A stretch of 64,000 nucleotides of DNA, taken from NCBI GenBank assembly GCA_019188255.1, contig JAETXT010000005.1, positions 744,001 to 808,000 on the forward strand. Direction: 5' to 3'. Origin of the DNA: Verticillium longisporum (Eukaryota > Ascomycota > Sordariomycetes > Glomerellales > Plectosphaerellaceae). Position numbers and translations under genes: made by a program. The notes under the pieces were generated by a model that saw only the letters and a program-made list of their open reading frames with translations, ran no database searches and was not told the origin of the DNA. This document shows positions 40,183 to 52,214 of this stretch, piece by piece; the first letter of the stretch is position 1; the number at the start of each line of letters is the position of its first letter.

Positions 40183-41114
40183 ATGGTCTCCTTCAACCCC
40201 GACAAGGACATCCCCGACCTCTCCGGCCGCGTCATCCTCGTGACCGGCGGCAACATTGGCATCGGCAAGGAGACGGTCTTGCAGCTGAGCAAGCACAAGC
40301 CGGCACGCATCTACCTCGCGGCGCGCACCGAGTCCAAGGCCCAGGCCGCCATTGACGAGATCCGCAAGACGGTGCCCAACGCGGCGCCCATCTCCTTCCT
40401 GAGCCTCGACCTCACCTCGTTCGACAGCATCAAGAAGGCCGCCGCCGAGTTCCTGTCCAAAGAGGACAGGCTCGACATTCTCATCAACAACGCCGGCATC
40501 ATGGCGACGCCCAACGGCACCACCAAGGAGGGCTACGAGATCCAGTTCGGCACCAACCACGTCGGCCACGCCCTCCCACCAACCTCCTGCTGCCCACCCT
40601 CAAGCGCACCGCCGCCGCCACGTCGCCGCCGCGCGACGTCCGCATCGTCAACATCTCGTCGCTCCTCGAGAACACGGCCCCGCCCACCAACCCCTACGAC
40701 TTTGCCAAGCTCAAGACCGAGTACGCCTCCGTCAGCCCCTTCACGCGCTACGGCATCTCCAAGCTCGCCAACGTCCACCACGCCAGCGCCCTCGCCCGCC
40801 GCCACCCCGACCTCAAGGTCGTCTCCCTGCACCCGGGCGTCGTGCGCACCAACCTCGCCGCCTCGGGCCCCGGCGCCAAGTGGCCCATCTTCAAGCCCGT
40901 CCTGTCCGTCCTCGGCCTCTTCCTGACCAGCGTCGCCACCGGCACCAAGAACAGCCTCTGGGCCGCCACGAGCCCCGACGTCCAGTCCGGCGCCTTCTAC
41001 TACCCCGTCGGCCTGTCCGTCAAGGACACCAAGGCCAGCAAGAACGCCAGGGACAAGGACCTCGAGGACCAGCTCTGGGAGTGGACCGAGAAGGAGCTCG
41101 CGTCGCACGTCTAG
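40183..41114 (+). CDS. Short-chain dehydrogenase/reductase, apparent frameshift
   Basis: Start MVSFNPDKDIPDLSGRVIL leads into the NAD(P) site TGGNIGIG, then ARIYLAARTESKAQ, SLDLTSFDSI and DILINNAGIM. After VGHAL the frame breaks at about 40571-40579. The next frame continues with LLPTLKRTAAA, VRIVNISSLLEN, the catalytic Tyr/Lys as YGISKLANVHHA, HPGVVRTNLA and a C-terminal helix ending TEKELASHV. One missing base (GCCCTCC-CACC, where GCCCTCCTCACC is expected) explains it. The fold is that of the retinol-dehydrogenase/WW-domain-oxidoreductase-like SDRs (yeast ENV9 and fungal relatives), with unknown substrate. The hydrophobic stretch PVLSVLGLFLTSVATG may bind membrane or lipid droplet. Simple repeats crowd its leader. 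Error is the likeliest cause of the break. Confidence 0.88.
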
Positions 41115-42555
41115 CCTGGCTTGTCTGACCTTTTTTTTTTCCCTTGTTTTCTTTCACGTCTTTTCTCATGCTGCTCTCATGATATCCCGTGGCGTCTGTT
41201 TCGGGACCTTGGATCCCCATGTGCGAGGCGTTGGAGATCATTAGATAATACCACTAATCACCGAATGCATTCTTTTCATCCCTATCCGTTTCATGCATGT
41301 GTTTGCCATGGAGGCTTGGTCATTTCAATGCCCTGGGGGAATGGTCCGCATGAATCTGCCAATTGCATAACTAAACCGTCCAACCGAAATACAAACCACT
41401 CATTTCCATGCAGCATTGTGGTCCTTCAAGAGTACCATCCGACATGCAGGTGGGTGACATGCACCAGACCTCCAGAGAAACGCTCAGTACTCAGTCCCTT
41501 CGTTCCCAAGGTCGCACAAACCCTGGGCACATGCCTCGGCCCCGCAGCAGTCGAGTCGGCGATTCGGATTACATGATCAGTCCGCTTTCCAGCCGCCCCA
41601 GCCCGGCCTCATTCGAGCTACCAAGTCCTCATCACGGAGGGTTTCACATGCATGATTCAGCACGCGGCACCGAACCTTTTTTTTTCCCCCCTCGAAAACC
41701 CTCCGATGGTAGAATGCAACGTTTAGTCAAGGCGGGCCGAGCGAATAGCCGTCCTCGGCGGCGAGTGTCCATGAGGGATGGCCCGGAGGATTCCGTCAAG
41801 CTGCCCTCTTCTTGATTTTCCCCAAGCCCCCGACCTGGTACGGAAGAGTTGATGCATAGAATGCCGGCCAGGCCACAATGTGCCGCGTGCAGGGAGGCGG
41901 CAGCTCGATAGTCTGGCGCTGTCGAGGGGAACAAGAAAAGCCACACGCCTTGAGGTGAGCTCACTTTGAACCGTGCCACCATACTGTACATCGGCTCAAA
42001 ACGAATCCAAGTCGCCATGCCCTGGAAGTGTCGCCGATTACCTAGTATAGGGAACTTCAGAGCATGAGATACAAGGTATGGAGAGGGTTACGAAGTTCAG
42101 AGTCACTCGGTTGGTACCTGTATTGGGCGGATGGGGAGTACGGCTTAATCTCTTACATATACCCCCTTGGCTGTGTCCGTGGGGATTCGAATCGAAGAAC
42201 ACCCATGTTTGTAATCTCCACAAACTTGAATGACGCTGCGTTCGTCAGGTCTGCGATGGGCAGGACTGAGGCCGTGGCAACTAAGAGATCCGCAGCTCCG
42301 CTCGTCGAGCAGACTGGCTGGCGGACTTGGATGGCAGAGGAGCGGACCTTGGCCCTCCTGACATTCTGACCGCAACCTCACGAGCTGGCAAAATCGCGAC
42401 GGCTCATCAAGCTCAGCGTCTGTGGTCCAGGGCGACAGGCGACGGTCACACGGGCGGGAACGAGAGCCAACGGGCGACAGACAAGCTCGTCATGACTATG
42501 GCCTTGCTTTTCTCTAACGCTCGTGCATGCCACGCAGAATCAAACACGGAGGCGG
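41115..42555. other. Convergent intergenic region, no gene seen
   Basis: About 1.4 kb between the dehydrogenase stop and the COG4 stop, two convergent genes. It contains T-rich 3' sequence just after 41128 and otherwise short frames without domain features. Confidence 0.6.
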
Positions 42556-45119
42556 TCATCCCTCTCGGATGAGGTTTCTCGCCCGCCGCCTCTCCTCCTC
42601 GGTCAACACCCAGATCATGCCGTCCTCGTCGTCGTCGCCCGCGGCCGCCACCTCGCGCCACTCCTCGTCCTCCATGTTGGCCACCATGAGAATCTGCGAC
42701 GACCGCGCAAAGAGCTCCCGCACGCCGTAGTTGCCCTTGGCCACGGTGCCGACGATGCTCGAAAAGTCGCGCTCCATGCGGATGACGCCAAAGGCACTGG
42801 CGCGGCTCTTCCACGCCCGCTGCTCGAGGACCCTCGCGAGGTACCGCGCCGTAATGTCGTGCACCGTCGTGAACGTGTGCGGCGTCATGAGGCGCGTGAC
42901 GGGCTTCATGAGCTGGTCCCAGCCGTGCTCGAACCGGCGCGGCACCTGCTCGAGGACCTGCTCCTCGCTCTCGCCCACCTGCTCCGCGTACTCGGCGAGC
43001 TCGTCCTCCGTGAACGAGTAGTCCGTGTCGCGGAATGTGTCGCTGAAGACGGGCCGCAGCCGGGGCTTGACGACCTGGTTAAAGAGCACCTGGAGGCCTT
43101 CGTTCATGAGCTCAGTCGTCTTGGCGGTGAAGTTGGCGAGCAGCGTCTCGAGGCTGGATGCCACAAGGCTGGCGTCCCGCTCAAACGGAAACGACTCGTG
43201 GAGGGAGCCCTCGCCTGTCGTGCCGCCGGCAGCCTCGGAGCCGCCCGTCTTGCTGTGGATGATGCGTGTGAGGTACTCGTTGGCCGTGTCGAGACTGTTG
43301 ATGAGCACGATGAACTGGATGATCTTGTCCTCTGGCGGGAAACCACCGGAGACGAGCGGTTTGGGGAACGACTCGTCGCGCATCTTGCGCTGGACCATGC
43401 CGACAAAATCGGCAGTGAGTACGCGTTCGATGGCCGACACCACCGATGTGACGACGCCTCTTTGCAATGTGGACACGGACTTTTGGATAACGGCGCTGAC
43501 AACGTACATGACGTCGTCCACCGCCGATATGATGTTGGGCGAATTCGTGTCAATCGGCCTGCTCAGGTTGAGGGACAGGCCCGCAGGTTGCTCGTCCAGC
43601 TGGAAGGCCTTCTCGACCGACCGCCTGAAGAAAAAGGTCATCATGGTATTGTAGGGCGTCGTCAGCTTGTCTGCCACTTTTCGGTTGAGGTTGGACTTTG
43701 TGAGCAAGTCGGGCATCACGAGGTCGGCGGCCTCGGGGGTTTCAGGGTCCTAGAAGCACAGTCAGTCACAGTCGCAAGACGCAAAACCACACGTAGACGT
43801 ACCCTGGCCTTGCCAGCCAAGAAGCGGGCGTACAATGACCATCGCCCGAGCATGACGGCAATCTCGCTGAGCACGCCGTCGACCTCCTTCATGTTGACGC
43901 CCTCGTCCTCGCTCTGCCGCTGGTTCGTAGATCCCATGCCCGTCGCTGGCGAGTTGACCCGCGGCGTCCCGCCTCGTTGCGGCGGCAGGAAGCTCTGCAC
44001 GAGGAACGAAAAGGGGTAACTCTTGACATCCTTGATCCGCCGCACGACGTCGCGCTCGTCAGCCCACGAATCCAGGATGATGCCGCCCTGGACATCGGCC
44101 TCCTGCTGCAGCCTCTCAATGACGCGGACCATCTTGCCCGAGCCGTAGTGTCTCTCGACGAGCCCGCCGTGCCCGTCGACGATCCTCGCAATGTGGTCAA
44201 ACAGCCTCGTCAGCGCGTTGGCGTAGAAGAAGCCATCCCTCTTGGCCGACGCGCCGGGCCCCTCCTTCAACACGGAGCGCGCCGTGCCGGCGACGCCCTG
44301 GCAGACGTAGCGGCCGTAGACGTCGAGGCCGACGTCGGTCCTGCCGATGAGGGGGAACAGCTTGAAGAAGCGCGTGACCCTGGCGCCGTCGGCCTCGGCC
44401 GCGGCCCTCTCAAACTCGCGCAGGAACAGGCCGCAGAGGCTGGCGCGGGCGTCCTCGAGCGTGACCCACGGCGCGTCGGGCACCTCGACGGTCGGCACAA
44501 TGGCGGCGGCGAAGCGGCCGCGCGTGATGGCCTCGGGCACGAGGGCCGCGCGCGCGAGGTAGCCGGCGGCGGCCTCCCAGTCCTGCGGCGCGCCCATGCT
44601 GCCGACGACGCCGAGCACGCAGGCCCGCAGCTCGGCGACCTGCCGCACCACCTCGAGCGTCGCCTCGACGCGGCCCTTTTCGAGGTCCAGCGTCCGCACC
44701 CGGCCCGAGAGCCCGCCCGCCGTCTCGGCCGCCGACGCCAGCATCTTGTTGCCCACGCCGCGGGCGGCGATCACCTGCGCCCCGAGAGACGCCCGCAGCA
44801 GGTCGAGCCGGCCCAGCTCGCGGGCTAGGTCGGCCTGGGAGCCCAGGAGCGTGTGGAGGCGGCATGTGATGCTGGACTCGCGGGCATGGAGGGTCGACAG
44901 GGCGGCGCGCACCTCGGCGGCTGTCGAGGCGGCATCTATGGAAGGCTGCGTCGTGCCAGCAGCTGCAGTGGCGCCGGAGGCTGTTGCTGCTGCTGCTGCT
45001 GCTGGGCCGTTGTGATTCGGGAGGAGGGGAGTTGTCGGGACGCCATGGTTGTTGCTGTTGTTGCTGGCACTGAAGCTGTTGAGGCGGGCGGGGGGCACGC
45101 CGTTCGTAGAGACGGACAT
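42556..45119 (-). CDS. COG4: Conserved oligomeric Golgi complex subunit 4
   Basis: Two exons, with an intron near 43752-43802. Start MSVSTNGVPPARLNSFSASN, followed by a poly-Ala/Thr tract from a GCT-type trinucleotide repeat (about 44980-45003). The conserved core starts with STAAEVRAALSTLHARESSI. Later landmarks are LVPEAITRGRFAAAIVPT, FFKLFPLIGRTDVGLDVYGR, FFYANALTRLFDHIARIV, HYGSGKMVRVIERLQQEAD, VVRRIKDVKSYPFSFLVQ, ISAVDDVMYVVSAVIQKS and TPHTFTTVHDITARYLARVL. It ends LTEEERRRARNLIREG. COG4 is a lobe-A subunit of the tether for retrograde intra-Golgi vesicles and contacts SNAREs. Length, about 840 residues, is normal. It lies head to tail behind PMR1, another Golgi gene. Confidence 0.93.
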
Positions 45120-45497
45120 TGGCGTGAGCGGGCTCGTATGTGCATAGCTTCTAGAGCTCGCCAGCCGTTTGGGAAGTTGTCGGGAAACGATCGGGGCGTC
45201 GATGTTTCGCTAGAGCTTGAGCATGGCGTTGAAGGTCGGTGGTGAACATATGACGAGGGGGGACCCTTCGCTGGCCCGATGCCAGGTGGGCTGCTCGGTG
45301 TGGGGCGCTCTCACCGGGATCTAAGCGAGGGGCTCGGTGAGTGGACGAGGTTCAGAACGTGTCATTCGACCACCAGGAGAATACCGCCCACAGAGCCATG
45401 GTCCTTGGGGACAAGTTGTAACCAATGTACAGGTTGTATATATCTCATCGTACAAGGCCGTCAAGCACACTAGGCTACATTATCTACCATGCTGCTC
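45120..45497. other. COG4 promoter / PMR1 3' region
   Basis: About 380 bases between two minus-strand genes. It has no gene and no striking repeat. Confidence 0.6.
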
Positions 45498-48400
45498 TCA
45501 TACCGCCTGGCTGTACCCGCCCCCTATCCTTCGCCGAGAATACTTCCAATATTTCCTAAATTCATCTGCCCAGAACACCGTGCTGCAAAGCACAACGAGC
45601 CGCACCAAGTCAAAGAAGCCCAGGGCCTCCGTCTGGAACACCTCCTGCAGCCAAGGGAAATAGATGACGAGCAGCTGGCCCACGAGACTGAGCGCCACGG
45701 CCCAGTTGAAGAGCACGTTGGAGAACAGACCAATCTCACCACGGAGAATCGACTTGGACTCGGAGCGGCACGACAGGGCGTTGAACATGTCGAAGAGGAC
45801 AAAGCACGTAAACGTCATGGTCGTGTCGCGGCGCGAGACCTCGCCGTCCGACAGCATCTCGTGGCGGTAGACGAGCATGGTGCCCGTCATGATGATAGCC
45901 GCTGAGGTCATGACGCGGGAGAGCACAGTACGGGTGAGGACGGCGTCGCCCCGTTTCCTCGGCCGGCGGTTCATGACGTCCTTGTCAACCTTCTCGACAC
46001 CGAGAGATTGCGCGGGAGGACCGTCCATGATGATGTCTAGCAGGGTTAGCATGCCTTCTCGCACGACAAATGAAAAAGGACGCCCACTCACTGATCCAAA
46101 GAATCTGCATCGCATTCAGGGGCGACGGGTGTCCCAGCAGGGTGCAGAAGAAGACGAGCGACAGACTGGCGGCGCTCGTGCTCAACTGGAAGGTCAGGAA
46201 GTTCTGGATGTTGTTGAAGATGCCCTTGCCCTCCTCGATCGCTCGAAGGATCGTCGAGAAGTCGTCATCTGTGAGAATCATGTCCGCTGCTTCCTTGGCG
46301 ACATCCGTACCATGCAGACCCATGGAAATGCCGATATCGGCCTTCTTCAACGCCGGCGCATCGTTGACACCGTCGCCCGTCATGGCGACAATATCGCCGC
46401 GAGACTGGAACGCGCGGATAATCTTGAGCTTGTGGTCGGGGTTTGTGCGGGCAAAGATGGTGGTGTGCTGCATGGCCTGCGCAAGCTCCTCCTCCGACAT
46501 GGCCTCGATCTCGTCTCCCCTGAGAACCGGACGAACAGCGGACTGGCTCGAGCCGTGTTCGACTGCGTGCGGCACCGGCATACCGAGCTGCCTGCCGATA
46601 GCAGCAGCCGTCGTCTCGGCGTCGCCGGTGATCATGACGACCTTGACACCACCGCGCATCAGACGCCTGATCGACTTGCCAACGCCAGGCCTAGGCGGGT
46701 CGCTCATGCCGACGAGCCCGGCAAACGTCAGTCCCTTGTAGTTGTCGTCGGAGCCAGCAAAGTACGAGCCGTTGGAGGCCGGCTTGTTCTTGTTTGACCT
46801 GACGGCACCGCTGGCAAAGGCCAGAACTCGCAGACCGCGGGAAGCCATTTCCTCCGCGGCATCGAGGGCCTCTTTTCGGCGAGTAGAGTCGAGCACGACC
46901 TCCCGTCCGTCCCTTGTGAGATATGTGTCGCAAGCCTCGAGAACTCGGTCGATGGAGCCCTTCATGTACGAAAAGTCCTTGTCGTTCTTTCCTTGGCCTC
47001 CAATCGTGACGCCCATCCACTTCCTTTCCGAGCTGAAAGGGACCTCGCCGATGCGTGTACCAATCGACTCGCGCACATCGTGCTCCTTGAAGCGATCAAG
47101 CAGATCCAGCATGGCCACATCCGTAGGCTGGCCGGTCCATCGGGTGTACGTGGAAGGGTTGTCACCGCCTTGCGTAGAGGAGAGCACAGCCCGGGCAGCC
47201 GCACCGTTTTCCGTGTACTGACGGGCGAGACGGCCGTTGTTGGCAATGTTGCCAATGCGAAGAATGCGCAGCGTTGCAGCGTCGGGCTTTGTCTCGGTGG
47301 CCTCATCATCCGAGTCAACATCAAAAGCCTCGATGGAGCCGAAACACCACATCTTGGTGATGGTCATGTGGTTCATAGTAAGAGTGCCTGATAAAAGTCA
47401 GCATTCAAACCAAGCCCTGGCCGGGGACGGGAGGATGGCATACCTGTCTTATCGGTGCAAACAACGTTCACCGAACCCAGAGTCTCGACTTTTGGCATCT
47501 TGCGCACGATGGCGTGGTGTCCCGCCATGCGGTGCACGCCGAGGGCAAGGGTGACGGTCACAATGATGGGCAGTCCCTCGGGAATGGCTGCGACAGCCAG
47601 CGAGATGGAGATTTGGAAGATCTCAAGCAACTTCTTTCCCTGCAGCCACCCCACGAATGAGATCATGCCAATGATGACAAAGGACACCTTGCTGAGCTGC
47701 GAGCCCAGATCGTCCATCGACAGCTGCAGAGGCGAACGGGGACTCTCCGTCCCAGACACACTCGTCGCGATGGTACCAAAGTGTGTGTTGCCGCCTGTCG
47801 CGAACACGATGCCCTGGCCGTAGCCCGACTTGACGAGAGTGCCCATGTACGCGACATTGTGCTCGCCATCATCCCCGCCCTCCCTGTTCGACGAGACGGC
47901 CGACCCAGCGGGGCTCGGCGGTTCGAGCTTGTTGCTGCCGCCGAGGTGTGTCGTCGGTGTAGGGCGTGCGCGCGCGTTGGCTGTGACCCTGACCGGCTCG
48001 TTCTCGCCAGTGAGGTTGGAGGCGTCAATGGTCAGATCAGCAGCCTTGGTCACGCGGATATCGGCGGGGATGCGATCACCCGTAGTGAAGAGGACCAGAT
48101 CGCCGGGGACGAGCTGCGCAGCCATGACCTTGGAAGAAGCCACCTCCAATGCCTCCTCGATGGCCGTAGCCGTATCGGTGGGCGCTCCCTCGACTTTGGC
48201 GTTCAGGGAACCGGCGGGCCAGGAGCCGGACGAAGGACCCTTTTGCTCGCCGCGGATGAGGTGGGCGTGGTTGGGGACGAGACCGCTGAGGGCCTCGATC
48301 GACTTTTCAGACCGGTACTCCTGTACGAAACCGACGGTGACCACAATGGTGACGGCAACAGTGATGCTGACGGCGTCATCAGTGTTGCCGAGGAAAATCG

Positions 48401-48860
48401 AAGCGCCAGCCGAGACGAGAAGCAGGACGATCAGCGGCTCCTGGAACTGCTTGACGAAGCGCAGCCATAACGGTTCGGGCGGATCGTGAGGAATCTCGTT
48501 TGGCCCGTAGTCATGGAGGCGACCTGAGGCAGACGCCGGCGCCAGGCCATGTGTGAGGGAGGTCTGCAGTCGAGAGGCAGTTTCGGCCGGGGTCATGAAC
48601 GAGTACTGCTCGGCAACGCTCTGTGATCGATCTCGCTGTTAGCTAACGTTGACGACTCGGCAGTGCGGGCGTGCGGCTCTCACTCTTGACTGCGCAGACG
48701 TGGTGCGGTTGTAGGCTGGCCGCGCCGGGGCTTCCTTCTCGAAGTCGCCATCGTGAGACGCCCCGGTAATCTTGGGCGTGTAGTTGGACGTGGGCAGCAA
48801 CGAGTCGTTCTTCTTGAGGCTGCCCTGGTCATCGCCGTCGCCTCGCCATGGCCACTGCAT
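45498..48860 (-). CDS. PMR1: Golgi Ca2+/Mn2+ P-type ATPase (Pmr1/SPCA)
   Basis: Four exons. N-terminal tail [19 protein letters not shown], then the cation-ATPase N domain ([18 protein letters not shown]). The A domain has [18 protein letters not shown]4 has [20 protein letters not shown]. The phosphorylation site VVCTDKTG is split by an intron near 47445, with [13 protein letters not shown] on the other side. The hinge is [22 protein letters not shown]6 has [15 protein letters not shown], where the Gln marks Mn-transporting SPCA pumps. The protein ends GGGYSQAV. It loads the Golgi with Ca and Mn for glycosylation and sorting. An unusual Ser/Pro/Gly-rich insert ([20 protein letters not shown]) lies in the A domain after the TGENEP loop. 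Length, about 1,060 residues, exceeds the yeast protein mainly through that insert and the tail. Confidence 0.95.
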
Positions 48861-49837
48861 CGCGTCGTGGTCCGGGACTCGGGAAGGGCTACCTGTTGTG
48901 ACCAGCAGACCTCATGGAGGATGACCAGGTTTAAGGGGGGGCTCGAAGGGTAAATGCGCTATGCGCTATGCGCTATCGCTGTCGAGGGCTACCGAGTCGG
49001 GGAGCTCGGGGGTGGTTGGCTCGTCTCGACAAGTTTCGATAGGTAGATCAGCTGATTGAGTTCAAAGCCCGTGGCATGTCTGACTGGAGAGTGATCAGAT
49101 TGCGCTTCAAGGAGACGGAGGGAAGATTGCCGTTTGGACCAGGTAGCAGGAATTGGATGGGCGAATCCGATCGGAGACCTAGGCAAGATTAAAGATCAAC
49201 GTGTTACAGCGCTGGGCTGGGGCCAGGTGGAGCTCGCCAGCCAAGATCTGGGTACTTGGTGCTAAGTACCTTACCTTGCCTTGGTACATTAACGTTATTA
49301 GCTCTCGAGGCCCAGCCTTGGAGGCTTGGAGGCGACGTGGACGAGGCGCGCCAGGTGAGCTTGGTGTGCTTGATTGGCCCCGACCTGGCCTTGTTGTCTG
49401 TTTCGGCCACTAGCAATCGCATCCGACAGCGGGACCGTTGAATCCCCTGGCTCCACTAGAGCAAGCCCACTCAGGGGGCCTTTTCAGTGGGGGTCCAATT
49501 CCGAGGCTGCTGGCGAAGGAGCTCAGATTGACTGATGTTCCTTCCACCTGTTCATTCTTGTTGGTAGTGATTTTCTCACGATTTCGACGTCGAACTTGAC
49601 CATTACTCTTTACAAAATCTCCGAATTCGAGCCTAAGACAAGCTTCCTGGGGGCCTTCCCGGGACTTCTCAGCGTGGCAGTCACAGGATCAGCGGCCAGG
49701 CTTGACAGTGAGCCGCAGGTTTGGCAGATTTGCCCGAACAGCCGTGCTAGTATTTCCCCCTAAACATGTTATACTAAACATATACCCATCATTACATACC
49801 TTACTCAAGAAGGACATGCATATTGCCACAAACAACA
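48861..49837. other. Intergenic region upstream of PMR1
   Basis: Nearly 1 kb holding the PMR1 promoter and the 3' end of the cystathionine synthase gene. It includes a short ATGCGCT array (48953-48976) and a TACTTGGTGCTAAGTACC-type inverted repeat with GGTAC words at about 49250-49290. No gene is seen. Confidence 0.6.
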
Positions 49838-51557
49838 TCAGCTACTCACCACCTTCCTCGCAGCCTCCAGCGCCACCTCGAGCGTCTTCACCAGATCCCC
49901 CGCCTCCTCCAAGCCCGCCGAGATCCTGACACTCTCCCGCAGCAGACCATACCCCCGATGATACTCTGCATCCTCCGGATTCCTGTTAAACACGAGCTCC
50001 ACATAACACAGCGCCAGCGTCTTCGGCGCCCCAAGATGCGGGCCGTGATAGAATTGCAGCGCCTCATAGAAAGCCTTGGCGGCCACCGTATTCACAAAGT
50101 CCACCGTGAGAAGACATCCGCCTCCCGGCTCGGGCAGCTCCTCGGCCGGCCGCCGCAAGAAGGACGCAAAGACATTGTAGTCGGGCATCTGCGTCGGATA
50201 CCGCACGCGAAGAACCGGCGAGGACGGGTCGAGGTCCCGCGTCTGGGCCGCGAGATACGCGGCCATGGTTCCCGCATTGGTATTGTGCACGGCCGTCCGC
50301 TCGAGATACGAGTCCGAGTTGGCGAGCAGGACCGCGGCGTCGCCACGAAAGACTTCGTTGTGGAAGCGCGTGTCCCAGAGCTTCCTCAGCTCGGCGTGCC
50401 GCGGGGCCAGGGGGTTCAGCGCCGCCGAGCCCCCCATGACGTTCGCGTAGCCGGAAAAGGTCTTTGCCAGGCTGGTGACGATCAGATCGCAGTAGGGAAG
50501 AACGTCAATGTTGGCAAAGGATCCGACGGTCTCGTCGATCACGAAGAAGAAGCCGAACTTCCGCGACAAGGCCTGGATGCGGCGTAGGTCGACGCTGGCG
50601 AGGAGGGGGTTGGAGGGAAACTCGACGAGGACGTACGTCACGTCCCGGCCCTGAGCAGCCTCCTCCCCCAGCCAAGATTCGAACACGTCGAGGCCTGCAG
50701 AGTCTACGGGACCGAAGTGCTTGTAGCCGTGGGTCGAGGTCTCCAAAAGCAACTGAATCGTGCTGGGAAAGGCAATGCCGAGGATGACGACGGTGCCGGG
50801 GCGGTGTGCAACTAACTGACTGTGCGTTGTGTAGATGGCGGCCATTCCCGTTGGGTAGAGGTAAACATCGTCGGGAGTGACCCTGATCTTCTCAGGGTCG
50901 ACGGAAGCCCTATGAAGGAGCCCAGATATCCGCTCCCTCAATTTCGCATGATCTGCTGTTTCGGGGAGGAACGTTCCTTGCGGAGGAGCTTCTGTAGTCG
51001 ACACTGACTTGACCAGTGTGAACGTGTCGATTTGCGAGAGCAGATATTCCGACAAGCGGATGGACAGTCCAATGCCAGGATTCATCCAGGCACCGATGAC
51101 ACCGGGTGTCTTGGCCGCAGGAAACACGGCGACGTACAGCCGAATGTCAGCTACGTCGACAACATGAAGCTGCAGTTCTTCCAGCGAGACGATGGGCTCA
51201 CGACGGTGAGGACTGGTCACATGCTTGGCAATCATTTGGAAGACTCCAGGGTCAGTGAAAGCCAACAGCGACAGACCCTCGGCAAGTTGTAGCTTCCCAG
51301 CGAGGGCCCCGAACAGCTAGCAGCACCAGTAGTCAGTCCACGCCTTGTATAATGGGAGGCTGTGATGCGCTTACGAGCTTGACATCCTGGAACGGACCGA
51401 AGCGTGGATAAATGTGCACAATCTGTGAAATGACGACCTTGTCTCCATCCCGCAACTTGACCGCGTTGTCCCAACCCCGCAAATTCGTTGTAATGGCGTA
51501 CTTTGACTCCGGGGGCACGCATCGGCCAAACACACCCTCCGCAACGAGGGCAGTCAT
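49838..51557 (-). CDS. Cystathionine gamma-synthase, fungal type
   Basis: Two exons; the intron is near 51315-51375 and joins GPFQDVKL to LFGALAGKLQ. The first 150 residues form a fungal-specific N-terminal domain (GWDNAVKLRDGDKVVISQIV, PRFGPFQDVK). The PLP-binding Cys/Met-metabolism fold follows: VYLYPTGMAAIYTTHSQLV; GFFFVIDETVGSFANIDVL; and the PLP lysine in IVTSLAKTFSGYANVMGG. It ends SVRISAGLEEAGDLVKTLEV. The enzyme condenses cysteine with an activated homoserine to make cystathionine for methionine synthesis; it is cytosolic. The fold is shared with gamma-lyases and secondary-metabolite PLP enzymes, so the exact reaction is likely but not proven. The start at 51557 (MTALVAEGVFGR) gives a typical length of about 550 residues. 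Confidence 0.88.
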
Positions 51558-52214
51558 CCTGACGGCTGGAGAGTTATCTGCGCAATGAAAAGTACCGGGT
51601 TGTCTACTTAGCGACTGGCTTTTGCTGATTCTCGCTGATCATCAGGCCTCAGAGGCAGGGAAAGCAAGCGCGAGCAGTGTGGGCAGTTCGAGTGCGGCTC
51701 CTCCGGCGGCTGAGACAACGGGGTTCAGCCCGTACTTATGCATCTGCAGCCGGGATCCCAAGGAATAGCCAGTTCACGCAGTCAACCAAGCGTTGCAAAA
51801 AACGCAATGGTGTGATACTTGACTGGCTCTCAGCTTCGTCTGATGCAAGTTGATTGCTGAACGACACGTCGGAGTTGTCTAGGGCTGACAGCAGCTGACC
51901 TCGGAGCTAGCTGGAAGCTTCGTCTAGCCGAGCGAACCCCAGCTTTCTGAGGTAGGCACCATCACCTCACTGAGCTCGGCGTTGAGAAGCCGAGATCGAG
52001 ACTCGGGCGGACTGACACAGTACGAACGCTGGAAGGATCTATACTCTCACTCCCTTACTATGAACAATGCGCTGCTGTATCTGTAACTGGATCCAAAAAA
52101 AAAAGCCACAAAATACAATGCTCAGACCCAAATACACCCTCTCCACAGACGTGATGACCTCGCGTCACCAATCACTCTACACCACACACAAGTCGTTGGT
52201 ACACACCTAGTCGC
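51558..52214. other. Intergenic region, no gene seen
   Basis: About 660 bases between two tandem minus-strand genes. A 10-11 base A run lies at about 52096-52105. It should contain the promoter of the cystathionine synthase gene and the VTC4 3' region. Confidence 0.6.

Noticed and set aside
42523..44019. Plus-strand 498-codon frame
   Set aside because: Antisense of COG4; high-GC coding on one strand opens the other strand.
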